Below, one piece after another: positions 55,301-61,142 of a stretch of DNA of 64,000 nucleotides; position 1 is the first letter of the stretch; the number at the start of each line of letters is the position of its first letter. Below the pieces are notes generated by a model that was not told the DNA's origin, did no database searches, and worked only from the letters and a program-made list of their open reading frames with translations. Position numbers and translations under genes: made by a program. The stretch is from an uncultured Clostridia bacterium (lineage in GTDB: Bacteria; Bacillota; Clostridia; Christensenellales; Pumilibacteraceae). The DNA is taken from the NCBI GenBank assembly GCA_947175335.1, contig CAMWMF010000004.1, positions 1 to 64,000 on the forward strand. The letters run 5' to 3'.

Positions 55301-55509
55301 CGTTTTGGTCTAACCATGACATCGACCAAATGCTTCGCGTTTTTTCTACGAGTGGACTATACCGCGCAGATAAAGCGCAAAGCTACTACGAGCATACGGC
55401 GATTAAAGCGGTCAAAGGTACGCCGTGCTACACTCCGCCCAAAGCAAGCGGAGGTGGCAACAATAAGCCGAGCGGTAACGGCAGCGGAAACGATAAAGGC
55501 GGTAAGTAA
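43309..55509 (+). CDS. Giant ICE protein: MutS-I-like, adenine methylase, SNF2-type helicase and primase-like domains
   Basis: 4066 residues, unusually long even for the 2000-3000-residue proteins of Tn1549-type elements. In order: an N-terminal ArdC/helicase-associated domain (1-190); a MutS domain I-like segment (about 256-345, MTRLGDFYEMYGDSA); an acidic low-complexity linker (375-445); an N6-adenine methylase (LEPAMGTGNFF near 1092, VGNVPFGGYG near 1160); and an SF2 helicase (VGSGKTYT near 1776, IDEAHNYKN near 1934, QREGRIIRQGN near 2267). Then come an unrecognised middle, three tandem repeats (about 3440-3750), a primase-polymerase-like domain (about 3770-3920) and its C-terminal accessory domain. 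GAGGAGGG precedes the ATG. It probably processes or protects element DNA during transfer. Confidence 0.9.
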   Translation: MSEVKRLSNRNELISAMLADGEQLKSFYRFIAQNPHISLHDACQIIIERPNATVCFSFNEWAAMGRRITRGRKGIPYYNADGYKEFVFDANDTHGDMRYSRPILPMKCLLSGLDELNDTELANDERSDYRKIRKGVQLYLQERGEISGDTTRDKALIDGITYSLYSKTGFPKSSGIDISGLPYSYIENAAFVKDVYTWTGMLVQDIEEAYRESTEEVKVIDDIEVETVSDEPVITVEQTEKVIEEHSVESEPNHPMYPLYKRYMEVQNEKPQAVVMTRLGDFYEMYGDSAVIASKTLDLTLTGRNVGLPDRVAMCGVPYHAIDKYLDKMLESRGVVLIEPDAEPKYIMSHAEALEQNATAENTQADNTTQVESAEQITPIDEQSDDDDWRSELADELTDLDEEQDEDIDEPFDDEEELDEDTDDFDESEDEEQTVRTKRGKKQSKGKSTKKDEKGIKDRKRKVKAQPTLFDLAEPKEQSPEEALIERQLKYGSRIQYGKFRIFDKYQENPTLKTFAEFLKKEYGIGGFGGWNGDNQDHNGKGIKMAHRGEKGEYLVQVTLKWPDVAVRIADLIDDDNYLTEQEKEKYVEYKVEQNRLREQRAEEERRKNDFISKVIVSANEERKQRILDEYAITTKIVTFSEFLQNEYGVSEEQGDGFYAVYNQAGVWLHKEKGDDYRNRIYLNWNEFADKVCSLIEDNKYITSEIQVAPRLNQFKELTAKDRAFFDSYQQRFMLEPTNSMWDEVQSCNTIANGIYEVSTAGHGGIMIDADLAPHILSPEALKSGVIDGGYYCYEEDCDACIPLRELWDKGILTEASEYFTHFYVNSNRPEAKNGSVHFNDATEEEKTAHFKWWNNTINGSLENWNEKYWQAHEQAELSPVQQKIKAIVDRIVKEGTENTSEGNWVVYFDEFGDDEQFVRDHQDEIADMLASREEVAEIDIDNDGFDTTYYLDYCPNYEDTWHEFEDESDTKNTDLNGVLDQSELGGAKTRFRNNVAAIKLVNKLYAENRNPTDAEKKVLAQFVGWGGLSQAFDENNQQWKKEYAELKALLSQEDYEQARSSTLNAYYTPNNVISGVYSALGRFGVKGNNRILEPAMGTGNFFGFMPKDIADGSRLYGVELDNLTGRIAAKLYPQASVQIKGFEDTTFPNDKFDIVVGNVPFGGYGVADSDYNSYNFKVHDYFLAKSIDKVKPNGIVAIVTSKGTMDKLNPSARKYVAERAELIGAIRLPNTAFKQTAGTEAVADILFFRKRTERISTDTENIEWLGTCKTAEGYEINNYFVSHPEMVLGTLTEDIGLYGGKDVTVNPNGRDLSEAIAEAVKMLPQGFFTAPETSPIQDEVEVDYNVKPMCYKADSGRLYMRIGDEMVEQRIPSYPKDAYQRIQGMIALREELHRILDIQIKGCSDEVLADEQKRLNAMYDRFVGKYGEINSQTNTRLFKDDGDSALLFACENIDEETKKISKAEVFYKRTIRPYAVPTNTDDCFEALQISRNERGKVDIGYIEELTGKDFDTVLFELGDSVFRNPETVDETNKYSGYETAEEYLSGRVVDKLHTAEMYAEQSPEYKRNVEALQQVQPTPLTASEISVRLGATWVDKELYKQFYCELVGVYWWQRSDVEMFYNPFDSSWRLDQKDTVRSYTQMKQKEVYGTQRAPAYRLLIDSMNLRATTIYDTVVDADGKEKRVLNQAETIAAREKQNQIKERFADWIFENPERREQLEQTYNRLFNQIRLPSYDGSYLKFPEMNPAIELKPHQKNAVHRIITSPNSTLLHHVVGSGKTYTMIASIMKMRQLGICKKAMVAVPNHLTQQWASEWRKLYPNAKILVASKEDLEKDNRQRFVSKVALGDWDGIIIAQSSFAKIPISQERQITKLRQEIKLIEQTVERQWAENGMPRGAVKNLERIKKSREAMLKKLMDGDKKDDVLTFESLGVDYLYIDEAHNYKNLFLFTKMNNVAGVSNAASQRASDVKLKCEYLQEMHKSDRGVIFATGTPISNSMSEMYTMQSYLQPKALAESGITFFDGWAADFGETITSMELSPSGQGYRARTRFAKFTNLPELLTMYRSFADVQTADTVKLDVPEAERHVISLKPSDTVIELAEQIAERADRIHDGLVSPEEDNMLKITSDGKKLALDPRCFVSNSQDESGSKINEAAQRIYEIWERTANIKGTQIVFCDLSTPKMKSESYEYGINFDAYNDLKYKLVQSGIPAEEIAFIHDANTDEQKQALFDKVNSGTIRVLIGSTEKCGAGTNVQKRLVALHHLDTPYRPSDMEQREGRIIRQGNENEKVDIFTYVTERTFDSYSYQILENKQKFISQINRGDLTVREAEDIDETTLSYAEIKAITAANPKIKRKMEVDTEIARLRILEGQHKKKLYELQDKIRKGYPEDIRKQELLIERVTADLASLEENKPTDPEAFEISVNGKVYTDKKEGGKALTDALYSSKPEKVVAEYCGFKISMNNITTLSGQRDITLSASGQYVIDIGESASGNLTRLDNFIEDFPKRKEKLEKRLQQLKDDFEIAKEQVQKPFEHREHLLELLKEQTELNAELDLDKKEEVIIAEDGESDGNYRMIPTPTKIKEDDIIDKEDKVASMRVDLLPDYTVNAEDMHEYGYKWDGMLPMRKNAAERAFNRGVPVFKLGKDDTETEIEYGGNFESGVLYGVEKPTWNKYLESEHCRAYLAARLLFAEAAGHVASKELDYVDERFTIDFIETNFTEKAALKKYLADKPQPTTESMQSFVPQLLDEYTGRIWSAALEHYGWDKHSVKSSIADNIENAELKAVAQGVARNKFDPEKELNIILGDRSKQEIEDMNLPVFNDELTVVAKEPDYPLNNGSSENLYLPGLLLLENNVTGDWYVINDTSARNVFGKELEVRDKTNVMTILAYNGLNDGNPLREFSDSAQARNYFDEKVNELRAVKVNSHDHMEAVINSVLLEFDTFEKSMLVKSPQDVFNSNYKIHLYTEFSELIQFGKEYLSDKEFDALYEERGNILSGLYDDYIGSEGYSVETYSDTASFIKDYCLSYHNEIYYPITAYGKDTENRAYYSSTQGISMEDLQWLDENADADMITFAAPVCYVNQAELEKRHIFYLNIGRDIQADELIGQEAIGNMMNAMDNYQRIYPLYLQTAKYANENYEMIAYRNSHKANTDCKQAIDKAITENFDGMHLKEGFEDELIQKYGMERVAFVVATTINEHDDDGRYSQANKEWAKTIPMSESEDERRNCCLNGHPAVLDGLASRVRAKQAESKKSESKERAPEEVERLIEFADNGEIAKPKTYYTFIYERVEGGEGHYQAYMLDEGDDEMYALFENGFATEEELKREFQLRMDSGIFAPVELIKCEPHEQLKMSNQNKEIKEKQKAMAQDKYKNFTAHGDKVLSIVKDRDDRNIAIIQRKEDFVVAARYDTTDGKWGQGIYGFDTVEDAERYREEHYAFENTADTKDKKWIEFKVSPEALIRKYQFNSRFRMPKDSTYEGCAYSVFNDRIKESTITTDLQSDTRERALAIRIPEESMVELYEGNEKIISIPAQEFAKMVNGTTADKYKRELRLNIRLPREALIKEYGTSVLFAAPNDSEYKGYVFYLPNSVVKEDTESNNGSLIANVSDSFKITLRKGEEKIELSAKEFAYNTAGKTDYTREPTAMDEYREQQSDDGKKWNTVAVSENAVISNYSNSTLFKMPSGEYSGYVYYIPSGMVKKDEKGLTLRIPEDFEVHLKDGDKNIDLNAEEFIAAIADKTDDDYKSVYRQPSEEAKKQFAKVENQLRKNVPEEMRNKPNWVIVRTRPNEDTGRLDKFLISPHTGKFAESDNPETWADFDTACKYAKENGGVCLAYALEWDSDIACIDLDGCMQENGDFSEIAQQAFNAANGSYAEKSVSGKGLHIFGKTKGADLRSFSKDKTMEYYQGGHFIAMTGDNYGSSELRSFDTPEMQTVLESKLEKRTPWVNTGMGVEGLSSMGDREMLDKAFAAKNGDTVKRLYNGEDLRGNHSNSDMSLMNYLAFWSNHDIDQMLRVFSTSGLYRADKAQSYYEHTAIKAVKGTPCYTPPKASGGGNNKPSGNGSGNDKGGK

Positions 55510-55518
55510 GGAGGTGAC

Positions 55519-55659
55519 ATGAAGAAAAAAAAGAACGTTATCCCCGAAATCATAATTCCGAAAGGCTACGACATTGAAGATGTCGTAGACACGGATGAGG
55601 ACGATTTCGGGGATGAGCAACCGATTTTAACGGAGGAGGTAAAGATACGTTTTGAGTGA
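55519..55659 (+). CDS. Small acidic ICE protein, 46 residues
   Basis: Missing from the track because it is short. A perfect TAAGGAGGTGAC precedes the ATG. It encodes MKKKKNVIPEIIIPKG... followed by an acidic stretch (VVDTDEDDFGDEQ). Its end overlaps the ArdC-like gene start by 8 bp. No family is recognised, but the ribosome binding site and overlap support expression. Confidence 0.65.
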   Translation: MKKKKNVIPEIIIPKGYDIEDVVDTDEDDFGDEQPILTEEVKIRFE

Positions 55660-57352
55660 GAAGGACAAAAAGAGCGTATACGATAAACTTACGCCCCAAC
55701 GCAAAAGGCTTGTCGATTCCATATTATCCAATCTTGAAAACGACAAAAGCTTGTGGCGGCAAGGATGGCGGATTTCCGGCGCACCCGTTTCGGCTATAAC
55801 GGGCAAGCGTTATAACGGCGTCAACAGACTGTTCCTTTCGGCGGCAACAATGGAGCGCGGATATAGCGACAACCGTTGGCTTACTTACAATCAGATGAAA
55901 GAAAAAGGGTGGGAATTTAAGCGCGACGCGGAAGGCAACAGTATGGGCAAGAACGCGGGCGTGTCTATCGAATACTTCTCCTTGTACGATAAAACAACCA
56001 AACAAACCTTTGATAAACACATCCTTGACGGAATGACGGAAGCCGAGCGCGATGATTATATGGACGAAAATGTTATCGCGCTCCGCAAATATTACTGCGT
56101 ATTCAATGGCGACGTCATTGAGGGTATTCCCGAACGCGAAAAGAATGTGGAAGATCCAAGCGGAAAGAATATACGTGCCGAAAACCTTTTGCAGTATTGG
56201 AGCGATAACGAAGCCAAGATAATATACGGCGGCGACGAAGCGTTTTACCGTTCTTCAACGGACGAAATACACTTGCCGGACAGGGAGAAGTTCGTAAACA
56301 AGCGCGAAGAATACTCGACGGGCATACACGAAGTCGGTCACAGCACAGGACACGAAAAGCGGCTCAACCGCAATTTGGGCGACGGATTCGGCTCGGATAC
56401 TTATGCCGAGGAAGAGTTGCGCGCCGAGATTGCATCGATGTTTATCTTGCAAGACTTGGGGATTGAATCGGGCGAAAACCAAATCCAAAATAACAGCGCT
56501 TACATAAAGTATTGGCACGACAAGATAAAGGAAGACCCTAACGTACTGTTCAGGGCGATTGCCGACGCCGAAAAAATTACCAAATACGTAATGGCGAAAG
56601 AGAGCGAGATAAAAAAGGACATCGAGCCGTATGCAATAATCGAGGACGAAAACGAATACGGCGAAAAGGTCTACAAAGTCCAAATGATCGCCGAATACGG
56701 ACAGACAAGGTTGGCGCTCAGCGGTTATCCATTCAGAAGCCGCGAAGCGTTAATGACCGAGTTCGGCAAAATGCAAGAGCTTCCGTTTTGGGCGGGTAAA
56801 GATTTTAAAGAGGTTACGCTTGACGAGCTTGAAGCGGAAAGCCGTAAACGCGCCGAACAGCAAAACGCAAAGGTAGAGCGGTTAAGAGAAATCGACGAAG
56901 AAAAGTCCGACGTTTACTTGCCGCCGAGCGAAGTTGTGGGGCAAGTAGCCGAGGGTGTGGCGCTTGTCGGTACGGTAGCCGTCGTGGATATGACGGGCAA
57001 AGGAATTGAAAGTCTTACGCGAATGGACGATAGGGACATCGTAGACAAAGCGAGTAAGACCAAGCACGGAGAAAAATTCCTTGCGCTGTTTAACGGCGAG
57101 TCGGTACTTGGAACGGAAGAGCAGAACGAGCGGTCGCTAATGGCTCGGCTTGCAATGCATACGGGCGAGAATACCGAACAGCTTTTGCGCATATTCCGTG
57201 CGTCGGGTCAGTTCCGCGACGGAAAACCCGACGGCTATTACGAAGCAATGGCAAAAGAGGAAATGAAGTTTGTTGCCGGATTGAAAACGCCAATACCTGC
57301 GCAGACCGCCGCCAAAAATACGAGGGGCAGGTTTGCTAATACGAAATCGTAA
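55652..57352 (+). CDS. ArdC-like antirestriction protein with zinc protease motif and primase-type C-terminus
   Basis: 566 residues from a TTG start with GAGGAGGT 11 bases upstream. The N-terminal ArdC-type single-strand DNA-binding domain (YDKLTPQRKRLVD ... SAITGKRYNGVNRLFL) is followed by a zincin motif HEVGHSTGHEKRL near residue 227. The C-terminal 100 residues (DDRDIVDKASKTKHGEKF ... LLRIFRASGQFR) match the accessory domain at the end of the giant protein. ArdC proteins protect incoming element DNA from restriction. It joins the methyltransferase gene in a TAATG overlap. Confidence 0.82.
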   Translation: MSEKDKKSVYDKLTPQRKRLVDSILSNLENDKSLWRQGWRISGAPVSAITGKRYNGVNRLFLSAATMERGYSDNRWLTYNQMKEKGWEFKRDAEGNSMGKNAGVSIEYFSLYDKTTKQTFDKHILDGMTEAERDDYMDENVIALRKYYCVFNGDVIEGIPEREKNVEDPSGKNIRAENLLQYWSDNEAKIIYGGDEAFYRSSTDEIHLPDREKFVNKREEYSTGIHEVGHSTGHEKRLNRNLGDGFGSDTYAEEELRAEIASMFILQDLGIESGENQIQNNSAYIKYWHDKIKEDPNVLFRAIADAEKITKYVMAKESEIKKDIEPYAIIEDENEYGEKVYKVQMIAEYGQTRLALSGYPFRSREALMTEFGKMQELPFWAGKDFKEVTLDELEAESRKRAEQQNAKVERLREIDEEKSDVYLPPSEVVGQVAEGVALVGTVAVVDMTGKGIESLTRMDDRDIVDKASKTKHGEKFLALFNGESVLGTEEQNERSLMARLAMHTGENTEQLLRIFRASGQFRDGKPDGYYEAMAKEEMKFVAGLKTPIPAQTAAKNTRGRFANTKS

Positions 57353-57903
57353 TGGTAACGGACATTTTTAGTACGAGTAATAAGTATAGCATCATCTATG
57401 CGGATCCGCCGTGGCAATACAAAGTTTGGTCAGATAAAGGTAAAGGGCGGAGCGCGGAAAGTCATTATCCTACAATGCGAAAAGAGGACATACAGAAGTT
57501 GCCGATAAAAGATATAGCGGCAAAAGACAGTGTATTGTTTTTATGGGTAACTGCTCCTTGTCTAATAGAGGGAATTGATCTTATCCCAACTTGGGGTTTT
57601 ACCTATAAAACAGTTGCGTTTACTTGGGTCAAGCAGAACAAAAAGAGCGACGGCATATTTACGGGAATGGGATATTATACCCGCGCAAACGCCGAATATT
57701 GTTTGCTTGCAACGAGAGGAAAAGTATTGGAGCGTAAGTCACATTCCGTATCTTCGGTAGTGTTATCGCATATAGAGCGACACAGTAAAAAGCCAAATGA
57801 AGTACGGAACAGGATTGTGCAGCTTTTCGGCAATTTACCGAAAATCGAGTTGTTCGCTCGTGAACAAGCGGACGATTGGGATTGTTGGGGCAACGAAGTA
57901 TAA
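57352..57903 (+). CDS. MT-A70-family adenine methyltransferase
   Basis: 183 residues. The catalytic DPPW motif is visible (IIYADPPWQYK near residue 17), with the typical early SHYPTMRKEDI and later LFLWVTAP, VAFTWVKQN and RPNEVRN-like segments; the ending IELFAREQADDWDCWGNEV is characteristic. These enzymes make N6-methyladenine. It overlaps the ArdC-like gene by one base (TAATG). Likely roles are protection from host restriction or control of element DNA. Confidence 0.93.
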   Translation: MVTDIFSTSNKYSIIYADPPWQYKVWSDKGKGRSAESHYPTMRKEDIQKLPIKDIAAKDSVLFLWVTAPCLIEGIDLIPTWGFTYKTVAFTWVKQNKKSDGIFTGMGYYTRANAEYCLLATRGKVLERKSHSVSSVVLSHIERHSKKPNEVRNRIVQLFGNLPKIELFAREQADDWDCWGNEV

Positions 57904-57919
57904 AAATTCAGGAGGAATT

Positions 57920-58237
57920 ATGAAAAACATCAACATCAAAAAGGAACACTACGACATTATTAAAGAGCTTACGGACAAGCAAGCGGGCGAGTTCGTCAAG
58001 GGCGTTTGCGCTTATGCCTTTGAGGGCAAGCCGTTCATTACGAAAGACGAGTATCTTAAAGGGTTGTTCATGTACGCCAAGCGTATGTTGGACATTTCAG
58101 CGATGAATAGCATGAACGGTAAAAAAGGCGCGGACAAGCTTGCGGAAAAGAGAGCGAAAGAAAAGATGCTCGGCGTTATTATCGGGAGCGTCTTGGTTGC
58201 GGGCGCTGCGGCAGAGGGTGCGAATAAGGTTGAGTAA
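57920..58237 (+). CDS. DUF6291-like small protein
   Basis: 105 residues from the ATG at 57920 with GGAGG 4 bases upstream; the track's start at 57797 is in the previous gene. The sequence EHYDIIKELTDKQAGEFVKGVCAYAFEGKPF and the later DISAMNSMNGKKGADK follow the pattern of short DUF6291-type proteins common in phages and ICEs. Function unknown. Its end overlaps the next methyltransferase start by 8 bp. Confidence 0.75.
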   Translation: MKNINIKKEHYDIIKELTDKQAGEFVKGVCAYAFEGKPFITKDEYLKGLFMYAKRMLDISAMNSMNGKKGADKLAEKRAKEKMLGVIIGSVLVAGAAAEGANKVE

Positions 58238-59180
58238 GATACTTTGCGGCGACGCGGTAGAGATACTAAAATCTCTACCGCGAGAAAGCGCCAATATGTG
58301 CGTTACAAGTCCGCCGTATTACGGACTGCGTGACTACGGCGAAGAAAAGCAAATCGGGATAGAAGAAACGCCCGAAGAGTACATTGCGCGGCTTGTAGAA
58401 GTTTTCGACGAGGTTTATCGGGTGCTTGCAAAGGACGGAACGCTTTGGCTGAATTTAGGAGATAGCTATGCGGGAAGCGGAAAAGGCAAAGGACTTGCCA
58501 AAGAAAAAAACGAGAAAGACAGACCGTTGTATGACGGTAGCAGTACGGTACATACCATGCCTAAATCATGGAGTGGAATAAAGCCGAAAGACTTAATAGG
58601 TATTCCGTGGATGGCGGCTTTCGCGCTACGTGAGCGCGGTTGGTACTTGCGGTCGGATATCATTTGGTATAAGACAAACGGCTTGCCGGAGAGCGTAAAA
58701 GACCGCCCTACAAAGACCTATGAACATATCTTTCTATTTGCCAAATCGAACAAATATTACTTCGATTACAAGTCGATCCAAGAGCCAATAAAGCAAGTAA
58801 CAAAAGAGCGTTATAAGCGCGGCAGGTCGGACAATTCCAAGTATACGAGAGATAAAACATTGCAAGGTATCAATCGGCAGCACGATGACTTTTCGATGTT
58901 CGATCAGGAGTATCGCCGCAAGCGCGACGTGTGGGAAGTCAGCACAAACAGCTACCGAATGGACGAACACTTTGCAATGTTTCCCGAACGGCTTATAGAG
59001 CCGTGCATACTTGCGGGGAGCAAGGTCGGCGGCGTTGTTTTAGACCCGTTCTTTGGAAGCGGGACAACGGGCGCGGTTGCTAAACGCTTTGGACGCGACT
59101 ACATAGGGATAGACCTAAATGCGCGGTATCTTGAAAAAGCAAAAGAGCGGATAGATAAAATTATCCCAGAAATAGCGTAG
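58230..59180 (+). CDS. Beta-class DNA methyltransferase (N4-cytosine or N6-adenine)
   Basis: 316 residues from the TTG at 58230 (MSKILCGDAVEILKSLP); the track's start at 58140 extends into the preceding gene. Catalytic motif IV is TSPPYYGLRDYG and the AdoMet motif I is near the C-terminus (DPFFGSGTTGAVAKRFGRDYIGID), the motif order of the beta class. TSPPY is more usual for N4-cytosine enzymes but is also seen in adenine enzymes. No restriction partner is adjacent, so it looks like an orphan protective methylase on the element. Confidence 0.9.
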   Translation: MSKILCGDAVEILKSLPRESANMCVTSPPYYGLRDYGEEKQIGIEETPEEYIARLVEVFDEVYRVLAKDGTLWLNLGDSYAGSGKGKGLAKEKNEKDRPLYDGSSTVHTMPKSWSGIKPKDLIGIPWMAAFALRERGWYLRSDIIWYKTNGLPESVKDRPTKTYEHIFLFAKSNKYYFDYKSIQEPIKQVTKERYKRGRSDNSKYTRDKTLQGINRQHDDFSMFDQEYRRKRDVWEVSTNSYRMDEHFAMFPERLIEPCILAGSKVGGVVLDPFFGSGTTGAVAKRFGRDYIGIDLNARYLEKAKERIDKIIPEIA

Positions 59181-59289
59181 AGATACCGTAACTTAACCGC
59201 AGGGAAAGAGCGGTGGAAGTGGTAGCTTTACAAGGAAAAAGGTAGGCAGGATAAGGAAAGTGGTATAAATCCCAACTTTCGATGGCAAC

Positions 59290-59306
59290 AAGCGGGAAAC
59301 CCGCTT
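59290..59306. repeat. Short hairpin before the mobilisation genes
   Basis: AAGCGGG / CCCGCTT with an AAA loop. It lies in the 156-bp gap before the accessory protein and is followed by few T residues; it could be part of an oriT-like region or a weak terminator. Confidence 0.4.
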
Positions 59307-59336
59307 TTGGCGTCTGCGACGCGAGGAGGGCGTTAC

Positions 59337-59798
59337 TTGGACGAGAAGAAAGAAAAAATAGGAATACAAAAACACATACGAATAACGGACAGCGACATTT
59401 CCGAGCAGATTGAACGCGTAATGGAACACCCCGATTACAAGAGTTTTAGCAAAGTTGTAAACGACGCGCTGTTCTACGGCTTGCCCATACTTTGCGAAAA
59501 ACTATTCGGCGAGGTCACGTTATCGGAAGAACAAGCGCCGCCGTCGCAACGGCAAACGGCAGAGAGCTTGGATGAAAAGAGCTTTAACGTTCTTGCCAGA
59601 CTGCTCAAAGAGGTAGTGCTGAACGTAACGATAAACAAATCGATTTTATCGTCACTGTTCAATAATACGGAACGGATGAATAAAGCTTTTGGTTTGGGTA
59701 AAGACCTAAACGAGCTGTATGAAAAAGGACTGATGAGCGATACGCCGGACTATCTTTACGAGTACGAATTGGAGGGATTAAAGAAAATGCGGAGGTGA
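59337..59798 (+). CDS. MobC-like relaxosome accessory protein
   Basis: 153 residues from the TTG at 59337 with GAGGAGG upstream. The N-terminus (KHIRITDSDISEQIERVMEHPDYKSFSKVVNDALFYGL) looks like a ribbon-helix-helix DNA-binding domain. The rest is helical. It lies directly before the relaxase gene, the usual place for a MobC-type protein that helps the relaxase bind oriT. The track's start at 59307 lies upstream of the ribosome binding site. Confidence 0.75.
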   Translation: MDEKKEKIGIQKHIRITDSDISEQIERVMEHPDYKSFSKVVNDALFYGLPILCEKLFGEVTLSEEQAPPSQRQTAESLDEKSFNVLARLLKEVVLNVTINKSILSSLFNNTERMNKAFGLGKDLNELYEKGLMSDTPDYLYEYELEGLKKMRR

Positions 59799-59804
59799 TG
59801 AGGT

Positions 59805-61121
59805 ATTAGCAATCAACCCGTTATATTCAACATAATGTACACGCCGTATGAGTTGCCAAAGGGCGCGACCATTGAGGAGCGTGACGCACACGCAGGTGCG
59901 AGAGCCTTCTACGATATGACGGGAATAAAAAACATCTACGATTATATCACGACGGAAGGCAAGCGCACAGGCAAGCGTACCGCGCTTGAATACTTGCAAA
60001 AGAACACAGGCGTGTTCAACGACAATGGCATGATACCCCAAGACCAAGTGGACGAGATGAAGGCTCGGCTAAAAGAAAACAAGGGACATATCTTTCACGG
60101 CTTTATATCGCTTAACGAGCAGCAGTCGTACAAGATAGACACGCCCGAAAAATGTATCGAGCTTATAAAGCGAACGTTTCCGAAATTCCTTGCAGACGCG
60201 AAGTTTAAAAAGGACAATGTGGACTTAATGTGCGCCCTACACTTGGACAGGCCGCATCACTTACATATCCACTTCGTGTTTTGGGAAAAAGAGCCGCAGC
60301 ACAAGAAAAAGGACGGAACGCCATGTTACCGTCGGCGCGGCAAGATAGACAAGGTGAGCATAGACAATATGTTTGTTCGGCTCGGATTGTATCTGAGCGA
60401 CAGCAAGGATAAAGTTTACAAAAGCCGTGACAGAGGTATCGCCGAGCTGAGAGTGCTTTTGGGCGTTCGTGCGGTTATGGCGAGTGACGATAAGATAAAG
60501 AAAGAAATCGTGTCGCTTGCAAGGGACTTGCCCAAAACAGGACGGCTGACATACGGCAGCAAGGACATGGAAAAGTTCAGACCGCTCATAGACCGCATCG
60601 TAGAGTTGTTGCTCGGCTCGGATCAAAAGGCGATGAAAGCGAACAAGCGGTTTTACAGTGCCGTCGATGAAAGGGAACGCGAAATAAAAAATATCTGCAT
60701 TAACCCTACGGCATTTTCAAACACAGACGTAACGCCGCAAGAAATGGAAAGCGACCTGCCGAAGTATCACAACAAAATCGACGAGAAAAATATTCACATA
60801 ATCGAGGAATTAAAGACGGACTACAAAAGGCGGCAAGGCAACTTGGTCTTAAATCTGTGTAAGTTCATAAAACCGGAAATCATTGAACGCAAGCGCAAGT
60901 ATCGCCCCGACGATAAGCGCCTAAAACGTTCGCTCGGCATATCCCGAAACAAAATAAACCGTGCGTGTAGAAAGTTCTTCAAATCGTTTTGTGCGGACGG
61001 CGAGTTGTTGGAAAGAGATTTTACGCGGCGCTTACAGGAAATCGAAGAAGAAATCGAGCGGGAGCGGAAAAAGAAAAACAGTTCGTCAGGCAGTGGCAAC
61101 GGCAGCGGCGAAACTAAGTAA
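59805..61121 (+). CDS. MobP-type relaxase, probable ATT start
   Basis: 438 residues if translated from ATT at 59805. A complete GGAGGTG lies 7 bases before it, and the first in-frame codons give SNQPVIFNIMYTPYE, a plausible beta strand; the frame is closed by TGA just upstream at 59799. The ATG used by the track (59835) drops these residues. The HUH-like metal motif is HLDRPHHLHIHFVFWE near residue 150, and NIYDYITTE near 50 may hold the nicking Tyr. The C-terminus is basic and helical. It cuts oriT and leads transfer of the element. Confidence 0.88.
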   Translation: MSNQPVIFNIMYTPYELPKGATIEERDAHAGARAFYDMTGIKNIYDYITTEGKRTGKRTALEYLQKNTGVFNDNGMIPQDQVDEMKARLKENKGHIFHGFISLNEQQSYKIDTPEKCIELIKRTFPKFLADAKFKKDNVDLMCALHLDRPHHLHIHFVFWEKEPQHKKKDGTPCYRRRGKIDKVSIDNMFVRLGLYLSDSKDKVYKSRDRGIAELRVLLGVRAVMASDDKIKKEIVSLARDLPKTGRLTYGSKDMEKFRPLIDRIVELLLGSDQKAMKANKRFYSAVDEREREIKNICINPTAFSNTDVTPQEMESDLPKYHNKIDEKNIHIIEELKTDYKRRQGNLVLNLCKFIKPEIIERKRKYRPDDKRLKRSLGISRNKINRACRKFFKSFCADGELLERDFTRRLQEIEEEIERERKKKNSSSGSGNGSGETK

Positions 61122-61142
61122 AACGGAGGTAACTAAATTTGA

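Noticed and set aside
53443-55329. Long minus-strand ORFs of 270 and 305 residues
   Set aside because: Shadows of the giant ICE protein, with no start signals and no domain pattern.
59290-59306. Strong terminator before the mobilisation genes
   Set aside because: The stem is good but is followed by only four T and then G; kept only as a hairpin.
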